Positions 16,555 through 27,462 of a stretch of DNA of 64,000 bases are shown one piece after another. Numbering within the stretch: the stretch's first letter is position 1; every line of letters starts with the position of its first letter. Source of the stretch: Actinomadura oligospora ATCC 43269 (lineage in GTDB: Bacteria; Actinomycetota; Actinomycetes; Streptosporangiales; Streptosporangiaceae); contig NZ_JADG01000009.1 of assembly GCF_000518265.1 (NCBI RefSeq), positions 248,001-312,000 of the forward strand, given 5' to 3'. The notes under the pieces were generated by a model that saw only the letters and a list, made by a program, of their open reading frames with translations, did no database searches and had not been told where the DNA came from. The position numbers were made by a program, and so were the translations under genes.

Positions 16555-17505
16555 ATGAAGGAGCGTCACGTCGGGCGGAGCGGCCTCGTCGTCTCCCGGC
16601 TCGGGCTGGGCACCATGACCTGGGGGCAGGACACCGAGCCCGACGAGGCGGCGGCGCAGCTGATCGCGTTCGCCGACGCCGGGGGCACCCTCGTCGACAC
16701 CGCCGACGTCTACAGCGACGGTGACGCCGAGCGGATCCTCGGCCACCTCATGCGCGAGACCGTCGGCCGCGACGAGCTGGTCGTGTCGACCAAGGCCGCG
16801 ATCAGGCCGGACGGACGCTACGACGGCTCCCGGCGGCACCTGCTGGCGGCGCTCGACGCGTCCCTGGACCGGCTCGGCGTCGACTACGTGGACCTGTGGC
16901 AGCTGCACGTCTACGACCCGGCGACGCCGCTCGAGGAGACCCTGGGCGCGCTGGACGAGGCGGTCGCGTCCGGCCGGGCCCGCTACGTCGGCGTCGCCAA
17001 CTTCACCGGATGGCAGGCCGCCAAGGCCGCGGCGTGGCAGCGGGCCTGGCCGGGCCGCGCGCCGGTCGTGGCCGTCCAGGCCGAGTACTCGCTGCTGAGC
17101 CGCGACCCCGAGCGCGAGCTGCTGCCCGCCGTCCGGGACGCCGACGCCGCGCTGCTGCCGTGGTCGCCGCTCGGCCGGGGCGTGCTGACCGGCAAGTACC
17201 GCACCGGCATCCCCACCGGGTCGCGCGCCGCGACCGCGCACTTCGCCGAGTTCGTCCAGCCGTTCCTGGACGAGGAGTGCGCCCGGATCGTGGAGTCGGT
17301 CGTGACCGCCGCCGAGGGGCTCAACACGACGCCGCTCGCGGTAGCGCTGAGCTGGGTCCGGGACCGTCCGGGCGTCGCCGCGCCGATCGTCGGGGCGCGG
17401 ACCGCCGGGCAGCTCGGGCAGGCGCTGGCGAGCGAGGCGCTGACGCTGCCGGACGAGATCCGCCGCGCGCTCGACGACGTCTCCGACATGACCGCCGCGC
17501 ACTGA
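16555..17505 (+). CDS. Aldo/keto reductase
   Basis: 316 residues forming an NADPH-dependent TIM barrel. The catalytic tetrad is visible as Asp48, Tyr53 (DTADVYSDG), Lys80 (VVSTKAA) and His118 (LWQLHVYDP). Cofactor-loop residues occur in LLPWSPLGRGVLTGKY and in the C-terminal PIVGARTAGQLGQAL. It belongs to the YhdN/Tas-like general class; the substrate is unknown, probably an aldehyde or ketone. The ATG at 16555 is chosen because the conserved barrel strand begins directly after it (KERHVGRSGLVVSRLGLG). A TACCCT box 8 bases upstream may give a leaderless or near-leaderless mRNA. Confidence 0.88.
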   Translation: MKERHVGRSGLVVSRLGLGTMTWGQDTEPDEAAAQLIAFADAGGTLVDTADVYSDGDAERILGHLMRETVGRDELVVSTKAAIRPDGRYDGSRRHLLAALDASLDRLGVDYVDLWQLHVYDPATPLEETLGALDEAVASGRARYVGVANFTGWQAAKAAAWQRAWPGRAPVVAVQAEYSLLSRDPERELLPAVRDADAALLPWSPLGRGVLTGKYRTGIPTGSRAATAHFAEFVQPFLDEECARIVESVVTAAEGLNTTPLAVALSWVRDRPGVAAPIVGARTAGQLGQALASEALTLPDEIRRALDDVSDMTAAH

Positions 17506-17717
17506 CCGCCGCGCACCGGCCAACTCGCACCGCCCCCCTCCGCCCCTCCGCGCCGGGGCGTGGCGGCCCCGGGGACCCGAACGGGGTCGGGGTGTCCGCG
17601 TGGCTCGGTTCGCGTGGACGGGCCGGGCGTGGCACGCTCGGGAGCGGCCCTGCCCGCGTCGTCCACCGCTCGCGGGCCGCGCCCTGACCAGACTCTGACC
17701 AGCCATCCGGGAAGACC

Positions 17718-19514
17718 GTGACCGAGACCTCCGCCGGCAACTCCGAGACCGCCGCCTCCACCTCCGACGCAGCCGCAGACGCGGCGGGCGAGATCGCGGC
17801 GCTGACCGCGCTGTTCGAGGAGGCCGGGGTCCCGGCCTCGCTCGCGCCCCGCGCAGCCGCCCGCCTCGGCGCGGGCGCCGCGGACCGGCTCCGGGACGAC
17901 CCGTGGCGGCTGCTGCGGGTCCCGGGCGTCCGGCCCCGGCAGGCCGACCACTTCGCCCGGAAGGTCCTCGGCGACGCCGCCCGTCCGGACGACCCGCGCC
18001 GCGGGCGCGCGCTCGCCGCGGCGCTGCTGGCGGAGGCGGCCGTGCGCGGGCACACCGTCACGCCGCTGCCGGACGTCCTGACGTCGCTGGAGAAGGAGCG
18101 CGTCACCGACCCCCGGCGGGCCGTGGAGGACGCGCTCGACGAGGGCGAGGTGCTCGGCCTCACCGAGGAGCCGGAGTTCGACGAGGAGGCGTTCGACGAG
18201 GACGCCGACCTGCCCGAGCCCGAGGAGTCGCTCGGGCTGGCCCGGTGGGCGCTGACCGAGGAGGCGGCGGCCGAGGGGTTCCAGCGGCTCAACGCGACCG
18301 CCGCGCCGCTGCTGGACGACGCGGTGGTCAAGGAGCTGCGCTCGGGCCTGCCCGAGGACCGCTCGCTGGCGTTCACCGCCGCACTGCGCACCGGCGTGAC
18401 GGTCTGGCGCGGCACCGCGAACGACCTGGCCGGATCGGCGGTCGCGCTCGTCACGGCCGCCGCCGGGCGGGGCGTGCGGGCCGCGCTGGTCACGCCGACC
18501 GACCGCGCCGCCGCCGACCTGGCCGCCGCGCACCCGGGCCTGCCGGACGGCGCCGCCGTCGGCCTGCACCGGCTCCTCGACCCGGCGGACGAGCCCGGCA
18601 CGGCCCCCGGCTCGGTGCTCTACCGGCGCGGCGAGCAGCGCCCGTTCGAGCTGGACCTGCTCGTCCTGCCGGACGCCTCGGGCCTGGACGTCGAGCTGTG
18701 CGCGGTGCTGGTCGAGGCGTGCCCGGACGGCGCGCACCTGGTGCTCTGCGGGGAGCCCGGCGCGGCCCCGCCCGCCGGACCCGGACGCGTCCTCGATGAC
18801 CTCGAGGCGTCCGAGACCGTCCCGGTGGTGGAGCTCGAGCCGGAGGGCCCGGGCGGGCCGCTGGACGAGCTGACGGCGACGGTCCGGGGCGGCGGGCTCG
18901 CCCAGGTGGCCGCGCCGAACAAGGAGGTCGTGATCGTCCCGGCGATGGGCGAGGAGGAGGCGGTGCACCGCGCGGTACAGCTCGTCACCGACTCGATCCC
19001 CCGCGTCCTGGACATCCCGGCGGCCGAGGTGCAGGTGGTGGCGCTCGCCCCGGCGGGCGACGCGGCGGCGGGCGCGCTGAACGCCGCGCTCAAGGCGAAG
19101 CTGAACCCGGGCCCCGGCCGGTTCGCCGGGTTCGACGTCGGCGACCGGGTCGTGGTCGCCGCGCCGCTCCCCCAGGCCGCCGTCGGCGAGACCGGCACGG
19201 TCGAGGCGGCCGGGCCGGAGGGCCTGAGCATCGCGTTCGCGGCCGGGACGGCCGTGGTGCCGCCCGCGTCGGCGGCGCGGCTGCGGCACGGCTGGGCGCT
19301 GCCGCTGACGCTCGCGCGCGGCACCCGCAGGGACGCGGTCGTCGTCGTGGTCGCCGGGTCCGCGCTGTCCCGGCCCGCCGTCGCGACCGCGTTCGGCCTC
19401 GCCCGGCGCCACCTGTCGGTGGTGCAGGCGGCCGGACCCGGCCTCGCCCGGGCCGTCCGGGAGACCGGCGCGCCCGAGCGCCGCACGCGCCTGGCCCGCC
19501 TCGTCCTCGGCTGA
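17718..19514 (+). CDS. RecD2-like protein with degenerate ATPase motifs
   Basis: 598 residues that follow the RecD2 helicase order but without its catalytic residues. Residues 30-85 match the RecD2 N-terminal helix-hairpin-helix region (LLRVPGVRPRQADHFA). Then come RLNATAAPLL (189-198), TVWRGTANDLAGS (228-240) where Walker A should be but no GKT, TPTDRAA (259-265) in place of APTGRAA, LHRLL (283-287), LLVLPDASGLD (314-324) where RecD2 has the DE box, and LVLCGEPGAAPPAGPG (341-356) for motif III. C-terminal GDRVVVAAPL and a degraded UvrD-C2 segment follow. It should bind DNA or partners rather than unwind DNA by ATP hydrolysis. Acidic linker at 150-170. Confidence 0.7.
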   Translation: MTETSAGNSETAASTSDAAADAAGEIAALTALFEEAGVPASLAPRAAARLGAGAADRLRDDPWRLLRVPGVRPRQADHFARKVLGDAARPDDPRRGRALAAALLAEAAVRGHTVTPLPDVLTSLEKERVTDPRRAVEDALDEGEVLGLTEEPEFDEEAFDEDADLPEPEESLGLARWALTEEAAAEGFQRLNATAAPLLDDAVVKELRSGLPEDRSLAFTAALRTGVTVWRGTANDLAGSAVALVTAAAGRGVRAALVTPTDRAAADLAAAHPGLPDGAAVGLHRLLDPADEPGTAPGSVLYRRGEQRPFELDLLVLPDASGLDVELCAVLVEACPDGAHLVLCGEPGAAPPAGPGRVLDDLEASETVPVVELEPEGPGGPLDELTATVRGGGLAQVAAPNKEVVIVPAMGEEEAVHRAVQLVTDSIPRVLDIPAAEVQVVALAPAGDAAAGALNAALKAKLNPGPGRFAGFDVGDRVVVAAPLPQAAVGETGTVEAAGPEGLSIAFAAGTAVVPPASAARLRHGWALPLTLARGTRRDAVVVVVAGSALSRPAVATAFGLARRHLSVVQAAGPGLARAVRETGAPERRTRLARLVLG

Positions 19515-19723
19515 CGCCCGGGATCCCCGCGCCGACGGTGCCGATGACGGCGCCGGTCCCACGGCACCGCTGGTGCCAACGGCTTTACCGGGACGGGGGA
19601 AACCCTCGCGTCGGTGTTTACCGGAGGGGCTCGGTGCGGCACGATTCGATCACGAAGGCGCGAACCCCGGTGCGACACCCCGGCCGAGTCTCTTGGACGG
19701 GGCGTCAACAGCGAAGGAGTGAC

Positions 19724-20425
19724 ATGCCCCAGCAGCGACGCCTCCGGAGGATCGGGTCCGCGGCCACGGCGGTCTCCGCCACCGCCTTGGTCGTGACCGT
19801 GCTCGGGTCCCCGGCCGCGTACGCCGGGACGGCGACCACGACCGCGACCGCCGCCAGGACGTGCAAGAAGGGCACCGACCCGAAGAGCACGCTCGAGAAC
19901 TGGAAGTGCCAGCTCGACGACCTGCGCGACCGGATCGACCACCACAACACGCCGTCCCCCACGCCGACCAGGTCCAAGCCGCCCGCCAAGACCGTCAAGA
20001 GCCCCGGCGGGGACGGCAAGGGCGACAACAGCGGCGGCGGGAACGGCGAACGCGACAAGGCGCCCCAGGGCAACGGCGGCGGCGGTGACGGTGGCGGGCC
20101 GAGGGTGAACGTGCCGACCGGCAACGGGCCGTCCCTCATGAGCGACCAGGCCCCTCAGCCGTTCCCGGCCGCCGCGCCGAACGGGCGGCAGTCGAACCTG
20201 ACCGGCCTGCTGCCCGCGCCGCAGGTCGCCGGGCCGGACGGCGTCCAGCCCGGTGGTGCGCCCGTCCCGCAGACGCGCCTGGTGTCGCCGGTCGCCGCGT
20301 CCGAGCCGACCAAGGGCGGCCAGATGATCTGGGTGGCCGGGTCCGCCGCGGTCATCGGCGCCGCCGCCGCGCTGAACCTCAGCCACATCGCCCGCCAGAT
20401 GCGCCGCCGCCCGACCCGGCGCTGA
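19724..20425 (+). CDS. Secreted, C-terminally membrane-anchored low-complexity protein
   Basis: 233 residues. The start ATG follows a good ribosome site (GAAGGAG). The signal peptide is MPQQRRLRRIG then an apolar core ending in AYAG. A short folded-looking segment with two Cys follows (CKKGTDPKSTLENWKC), then a long Pro/Gly/Lys/Asn-rich, probably disordered spacer. Near the C-terminus is one apolar helix (MIWVAGSAAVIGAAAALNL) and a basic end (RQMRRRPTRR), which fits a membrane anchor and stop-transfer. No LPXTG is present. Function unknown; likely a cell-surface protein. The 209-base upstream gap holds several G/C-rich inverted repeats and may be a structured leader. Confidence 0.65.
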   Translation: MPQQRRLRRIGSAATAVSATALVVTVLGSPAAYAGTATTTATAARTCKKGTDPKSTLENWKCQLDDLRDRIDHHNTPSPTPTRSKPPAKTVKSPGGDGKGDNSGGGNGERDKAPQGNGGGGDGGGPRVNVPTGNGPSLMSDQAPQPFPAAAPNGRQSNLTGLLPAPQVAGPDGVQPGGAPVPQTRLVSPVAASEPTKGGQMIWVAGSAAVIGAAAALNLSHIARQMRRRPTRR

Positions 20426-20525
20426 CCACCGGCACGAACCGTCCGCGAACACGGGAGACGGCGGCACGAGAAACGGCGGCGGCCCGGTCGGAGGGACCGG
20501 GCCGCCGCCGTTCGCCGTGGAGGGG

Positions 20526-21314
20526 CTAGGCGGGCGGGGCGCCGACGGCGTGGAGGCCGCCGTCCACGTGCAGGATCTCGCCCGTGGTGGCCGGGAACCA
20601 GTCCGACAGCAGCGCCACGATCGCCTTGGCGGTGGGCTCGCTGTCCTTGATGTCCCAGCCGAGCGGCGCGGTGTGCGGCCACAGGTCGGTCATGGCCTGG
20701 AAGCCGGGGATGCTCTTGGCCGCCATCGTGCCGAGCGGTCCCGCCGCGACCAGGTTCACCCGGACGTTCTGCGGGCCGAGGTACTTGGCCAGGTAGCGGC
20801 AGGTGGACTCCAGGCCCGCCTTCGCCACGCCCATCCAGTCGTACACCGGCCACGCCTTGGTCGCGTCGAAGTCGAGGCCGACGACCGACCCGCCGTCCTT
20901 CATCAGCGGCAGGCAGGCCATGGTGAGCGACTTCAGCGAGTACGCCGAGGAGTGCACGGCGACCGCGACGTCCTCCCACGGGGTGTCGAGGAAGTTGCCG
21001 CCGAGCGCGGTCTGCGGCGCGAACCCGATCGAGTGGACGACGCCGTCCAGGCGGTCGAAGCCCGCGTCGGCGAGGTTCCCGGCGAGCGCGTCCAGCTGCT
21101 CGGTGTTGGTGACGTCCAGCTCGATGACCGGGGGGACGTCGTCCGGGCCGGACGGCAGCCGCTTGGCGGTGCGGGCGGTCAGCGTCGGCCGCGGGTAGGC
21201 GGTCAGCGCGACGCGCGCGCCCTCCTGCTGCGCGACCCGCGCGACGTGGAACCCGATCGAGGCGTCCGTCAGGACGCCGGTGACCAGGATGTTCTTGCCC
21301 TCGAGGATGCCCAT
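20526..21314 (-). CDS. fabI: Enoyl-ACP reductase, InhA/FabI type
   Basis: 262 residues. It reduces trans-2-enoyl-ACP with NADH in fatty acid elongation. The N-terminus MGILEGKNILVTGVLTDASI is InhA-like, with the FabI-type GVLTDASIG dinucleotide motif. The catalytic Tyr158 and Lys165 (YDWMGVAKAGL) have the same numbering as mycobacterial InhA, and HSIGFAPQ carries the Ser equivalent to InhA Ser94. It lies 5 bases downstream of fabG, reproducing the mabA-inhA arrangement of mycobacteria. Both should act in FAS-II in the cytosol. As in InhA, isoniazid-type or triclosan-type inhibitors could bind; that is inferred from the family. Confidence 0.93.
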   Translation of the reverse strand: MGILEGKNILVTGVLTDASIGFHVARVAQQEGARVALTAYPRPTLTARTAKRLPSGPDDVPPVIELDVTNTEQLDALAGNLADAGFDRLDGVVHSIGFAPQTALGGNFLDTPWEDVAVAVHSSAYSLKSLTMACLPLMKDGGSVVGLDFDATKAWPVYDWMGVAKAGLESTCRYLAKYLGPQNVRVNLVAAGPLGTMAAKSIPGFQAMTDLWPHTAPLGWDIKDSEPTAKAIVALLSDWFPATTGEILHVDGGLHAVGAPPA

Positions 21315-21319
21315 CGCGC

Positions 21320-23764
<2,445 letters not shown>

Positions 23765-23768
<4 letters not shown>

Positions 23769-25147
23769 GCGCACTCTCCCCGCAGGAGGCCGTGGAACGC
23801 GCGCTCGCGCTGTCCCGCGGCGACGACTGCATCGTCATCGCCGACGAGTCGAGCACCGCGAACCTGCGGTGGGCGGGCAACACCCTGACCACCAACGGCG
23901 TGACGAGCTCCGGCCAGCTGACCGTGATCGCGCTGCGCCGCTCCGGCGACGGCGTCGCGGCGGGCGTGGTGTCACGGGCCGCGGTCGGCCCGGACGAGAT
24001 CGAGGACGTGGTGCGGGCCGCCGAGGCGGACGCCGCGTCCAACCAGCCCGCCGACGACGCCGCCGCGCTGCTCGCCGGGGAGTTCGGCGACTGGTCGGCG
24101 GCGCCCGCCGACACCGGCATCGGGGTGTACCGGGACGTGGCGCCCGCGCTCGGCGCGGCGTTCGCCGAGGCCGCGGCGGGCGACCGGCGGCTGTACGGGT
24201 TCGCCAACCACGTGGTCACCTCCACCTTCGTCGGGTCGTCGGCGGGGCTGCGCGCCCGGCACGACCAGCCCGCCGGGATCCTGGAGCTGAACGCCAAGGG
24301 CGCGGGCGGCTCGGCGTGGAGCGGGGTCAGCACGCGCGACTTCGCCGACGTGGACGTCCCGGCGATGGCCGCCGGCCTGAACCGGCGGCTGGGCTGGGGC
24401 GAGCGCCGGATCGACCTTCCCGCCGGACGCTACGAGACGGTGCTGCCGCCGTCCGCGGTCGCCGACCTGATGATCTACCTGTACTGGTCGACCGGCGCCC
24501 GGGACGCGGCGGACGGCGCGACCGTGTTCAGCGCGCCGGGCGGCGGCACCCGGGTCGGGGAGAAGCTGGCGAACCTGCCGGTCCGGCTGTTCAGCGACCC
24601 GGCCGCCGCCGGGGTCGAGGCCGCGCCGTTCGTGGTGGCGCACGCCTCGGGCCGCACCGAGTCGGTGTTCGACAACGGGCTGCCACTCGGGCCGACCGAC
24701 TGGATCCACGACGGGACGCTGGCCGCGCTGACCCAGACCCGCCGGTCGGCGGAGATCACCGGGCTGCCGATCACGCCGCCGGTGGACAACCTGCTGATGA
24801 CCGGCCCGGACGGCGCGGACGCCTCGCTCGACGAGATGGTCGCCCGGACCGGGCGCGGCCTGCTGCTCACCTGCCTCTGGTACATCCGCGAGGTGGAGCC
24901 GCAGTCGCTGCTGCTCACCGGCCTCACCCGGGACGGCGTCTACCTGGTCGAGGACGGCGAGGTCGTCGGCGCGGTGAACAACTTCCGGTTCAACGAGAGC
25001 CCGGTGGACCTGCTCGGCCGGCTCGGCGAGGTCGGCGGGACGGTCCCGACGCTCGCCCGCGAGTGGTCGGACTACTTCCAGCGGACGGCGATGCCGCCCG
25101 TCCGGGTGCCGGACTTCAACATGTCCACGGTCTCCGAGGCGTCCTGA
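23765..25147 (+). CDS. tldE: TldE/PmbA subunit, partner of TldD
   Basis: 460 residues of the same family but lacking the HExxxH zinc site, as expected for the TldE/PmbA partner. Conserved stretches include [29 protein letters not shown] and the C-terminal [20 protein letters not shown] plus NNFRFNESP. It is translated from a GTG overlapping the tldD stop, implying coupled synthesis of the heterodimer. A terminator hairpin follows at 25161-25197. No peptide precursor gene is obvious next to the pair, so a general quality-control role is equally possible. Confidence 0.9.
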
Positions 25148-25160
25148 CCCTGCGGCCTTC

Positions 25161-25197
25161 CGGCGGGCGGTCCCCTTGGTGCGGGGACCGCCCGCCG
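25161..25197 (+). terminator. Terminator after tldD-tldE
   Basis: A perfect 15-bp stem (CGGCGGGCGGTCCCC 25161-25175 with 25183-25197) and 7-base loop begin 14 bases past the tldE stop. No T tract follows. Confidence 0.75.
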
Positions 25198-25372
25198 AGC
25201 CGTCTCCGGGCGGCTCAGGGCGGCTCAGGGCGTCCTGGACGGCTTCCCCGGGCGAACTTGCGGGCGTCCGCTCCGCCGATTTTCCACAATTTAGAGGTTT
25301 CCTTCAGGATTCATTCGGGAACGGCGAGGTGTTTTGGCCTGACCTGGTGTCGCCCTTCACCCGGGAGGGGTC

Positions 25373-25378
25373 TACCGT
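25373..25378 (+). promoter_or_regulatory. -10 box of the DUF3099 gene, predicted leaderless
   Basis: TACCGT is followed by TAAATC and then the GTG start at 25385. The leader is therefore predicted to be zero bases long. No ribosome site is present in the correct window. Confidence 0.5.
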
Positions 25379-25384
25379 TAAATC

Positions 25385-25717
25385 GTGAAGGTCAAGCACC
25401 AGCGCGGACCGCAGGTCGTCTACACGGTCACCAACGCGCCCCGTCCGCTGTCGGAGGACATCAGCCGCCGCCAGAAGCGGTACCTGCTGTCGATGGGCAT
25501 CCGCACGGGCTGCTTCCTGGGCGCGGTCTTCAGCGGCATCGCGGGCGCGCCCCTGTGGGTCGTCGGCCTGTTCGTGGTCGGCGCGCTCTTCCTGCCGTAC
25601 ATCAGCGTCGTGGTCGCGAACGGCGGGCGCGAGCCGGTGTCCCGGGCACGGTTCGACACCCCTGAGCGTCCCGACCGGAACGAAGTTTCCGGACAGCGAC
25701 CAGAAATCCGGTCGTGA
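25385..25717 (+). CDS. DUF3099 family small membrane protein
   Basis: 110 residues. The N-terminal VVYTVTNAPRPLSEDISRRQKRYLLSMGIRTGCF is the DUF3099 hallmark, followed by two apolar helices (about residues 38-55 and 58-76) and a polar, basic C-terminus. It is found across actinobacteria with unknown function. The gene starts with GTG and appears leaderless. The promoter of the small RNA candidate starts 8 bases after its stop. Confidence 0.85.
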   Translation: MKVKHQRGPQVVYTVTNAPRPLSEDISRRQKRYLLSMGIRTGCFLGAVFSGIAGAPLWVVGLFVVGALFLPYISVVVANGGREPVSRARFDTPERPDRNEVSGQRPEIRS

Positions 25718-25724
25718 CATTCTC

Positions 25725-25756
25725 TTGACTCGGGCCGGGGGGTTTCGGTGTACGAT
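25725..25756 (+). promoter_or_regulatory. Promoter for the small RNA candidate
   Basis: TTGACT at 25725-25730 and TACGAT at 25751-25756. The spacer is 20 bases, longer than ideal, but the -10 fits TAnnnT and a start at about 25761-25763 would place the first RNA hairpin at the 5' end. Confidence 0.45.
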
Positions 25757-25760
25757 TTGT

Positions 25761-25879
25761 ACCGGCGCTCTGGTCCCCCGTCGGGGCGCCCTTGCCGGTG
25801 TTCCGGGCCCCCGTCGGAACACCGATGATGCGACGCCGGGTGGATTGCCCCCGTATCCACCCGGCGTCGCTTTTACTTT
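25761..25879 (+). ncRNA. Small RNA candidate with three C-rich hairpin loops (6C-like)
   Basis: About 119 bases with three consecutive hairpins. Hairpin 1 pairs GGCGC 25764-25768 with 25786-25790 and has CCCCCGT in its loop. Hairpin 2 is a perfect 9-bp stem (GGTGTTCCG 25797-25805 with 25815-25823) with loop GGCCCCCGT. Hairpin 3 is a perfect 16-bp stem (25830-25845 with 25855-25870) with loop TGCCCCCGT, followed by TTTTACTTT as terminator. All three loops expose CCCCCGT. Known 6C RNAs of actinobacteria also have C-rich hairpin loops that can pair with G-rich ribosome sites; membership here is inferred from structure, and the usual 6C has two such hairpins. The region has no convincing reading frame. 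Confidence 0.65.
25830..25879 (+). terminator. Rho-independent terminator of the small RNA
   Basis: The 16-bp perfect stem GCGACGCCGGGTGGAT / ATCCACCCGGCGTCGC with a 9-base loop and an immediate T-rich tract (TTTTACTTT, 25871-25879). T tracts are rare in this GC-rich window, making this the strongest intrinsic terminator seen here. Confidence 0.9.
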
Positions 25880-26136
25880 CCCGAAGGTTCTCCCGGGCTT
25901 CCCCATGCCCTCACCGTGGTGCGCGCTTTGATCGACTTCGGGGCGCCCGGTGCCCTCCGGGGCCTCACCAGGGTCGGGGCGGGCGCCGGTATCCGGCCGC
26001 CGACCTGGACGCAAGGCTCAGCCCTGACCGCATGAGGACAGGGACCGAAACCCCGTCGGTTCGAACTTCCGCCGCGCCCGGGTCGTCCGGCTCCGCCCGC
26101 CTCTCCCCCGTCCGCTCCGGTGGCCCCGCCGGGCCC
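25880..26136. other. Non-coding stretch, nothing recognised
   Basis: Between the small RNA terminator and the 3' end of the antiporter-like gene. Open frames here lack ribosome sites and coding bias. A GGTTCGAACT string near 26057 is not in a tRNA fold. It may hold the 3' untranslated region of the leftward gene. Confidence 0.4.
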
Positions 26137-27240
26137 TCAGGGGCTGACGGCAAGGAAGAGGAAGCTCGCGAAGACCGCCAGGTGCAACCCGGCCTGGAGC
26201 AGCGTCGCGCGTCCTGGGACGACGGTCAGCACGGACACCACGACCGCGATCGCCAGCAGGACCAGGTGCACCGGCTCCAGGCCGAGGATCAGCGGCCCGG
26301 GCAGCCAGACCGACGCGATCGCGATCGCCGGGATGGTGAGCCCGATGCTCGCCAGCGCCGAGCCGAGCGCGAGGTTCAGGCTGATCTGGAGCCGGTCCCG
26401 GGAGGCCGCGCGGACGGCCGCGATGGTCTCCGGCAGCAGCACCAGCAGGGCGATCACCACCCCGACCACGGCCTGCGGGAAGCCCGCCGAGGCCACCCCC
26501 GACTCGATCGTCGGGGACTCGACCTTCGCCAGCCCGACCACGCCGACCAGGGCGACCATCAGGAGTCCCAGGCTCACCCTCGTGGCCCGCCCGGACGGCC
26601 GCTCGGCGTGCGCCTGCTCGTCGATGACGTCGCCGCTGCCGCGGTCCACCGGCAGGAAGTAGTCCCGGTGCCGGACGGTCTGGGTGAGCACGAACAGGCC
26701 GTACAGCGCCACCGAGGCGACCGCGGCGAAGGCCAGCTGGGCCGGGCTGAACTCGTGGCGGGGGCGGCTGGTGGTGAACGTCGGCAGCACCAGGCTGAGG
26801 GTGGCCAGGGTCGCGACGCTGGCGAGCGCCCCGCCGGCGCCCTCGGCGTTGAACATCACCGTGTGCCTGCGCAGGACGCCGACCAGGAGCGAGATCCCGA
26901 CGATCCCGGTCATGGTGATCATCACGGCGGCGAACACGGTGTCCCGGGCCAGGGTGGCGGCCTTGCCCCCGCCGCCGGAGGCCATCATGCTGACGATCAG
27001 CGCGACCTCGATCACGGTCACCGCGACGGCGAGCACCAGGGAGCCGAACGGCTCGCCCACCCGGTGCGCGACCACCTCCGCGTGGTGCACGGCGGCGAGC
27101 ACCGCCCCGGCCAGCAGCAGGCCCACCACCGCCGCGACGGGCGTCGACAGCACCCGGCCCCAGGTCGCGATCAGGGCCACGAGTCCGAGCCACGGCATCA
27201 CCCCGGTCCAGGTGATCTTCCGCCCAGCGACAGCGATCAT
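26137..27240 (-). CDS. Calcium/cation-proton antiporter, ChaA/CaCA type
   Basis: 367 residues with ten to eleven predicted helices. The two alpha-repeat signatures of the CaCA superfamily are visible: GEPFGSLVLAVAVTVIEVA in the N-half and LPETIAAVRAASRD, then NLALGSALASIGLTIPAIA, in the C-half, with the conserved acidic Glu in each. A short polar loop (DYFLPVDRGSGDVIDEQ) separates the halves. It probably exchanges Ca2+ (or Na+/K+) for H+ at the cell membrane. The ATG at 27240 is preferred over one at 27273 as it abuts the first helix, but no strong ribosome site decides it. Confidence 0.8.
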   Translation of the reverse strand: MIAVAGRKITWTGVMPWLGLVALIATWGRVLSTPVAAVVGLLLAGAVLAAVHHAEVVAHRVGEPFGSLVLAVAVTVIEVALIVSMMASGGGGKAATLARDTVFAAVMITMTGIVGISLLVGVLRRHTVMFNAEGAGGALASVATLATLSLVLPTFTTSRPRHEFSPAQLAFAAVASVALYGLFVLTQTVRHRDYFLPVDRGSGDVIDEQAHAERPSGRATRVSLGLLMVALVGVVGLAKVESPTIESGVASAGFPQAVVGVVIALLVLLPETIAAVRAASRDRLQISLNLALGSALASIGLTIPAIAIASVWLPGPLILGLEPVHLVLLAIAVVVSVLTVVPGRATLLQAGLHLAVFASFLFLAVSP

Positions 27241-27462
27241 GTACCGATAGTGCCCGCTGCGGTGGGCGCGCATCGGAGTCCGCGCAGGTGGGAAGGCTGT
27301 TTACGGCTTTCGTCCAGTAAATTTCCGGCCTGCGGCCGGGGGCGGGCCCGGGTGGCCGGACCGGGTGCGGACCTAACTAGAATCCTGTTCCATAATCCTG
27401 TTCGGCGTGGCCCGGGTGATCCGGGATCACGCCGGGAAACTCCGCCGAGAGAGGGGCCGGCC

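Noticed and set aside
26040..26080. GGTTCGAACT resembling a tRNA T-loop
   Set aside because: No acceptor or anticodon stem can be formed around it, and no D-arm is present.
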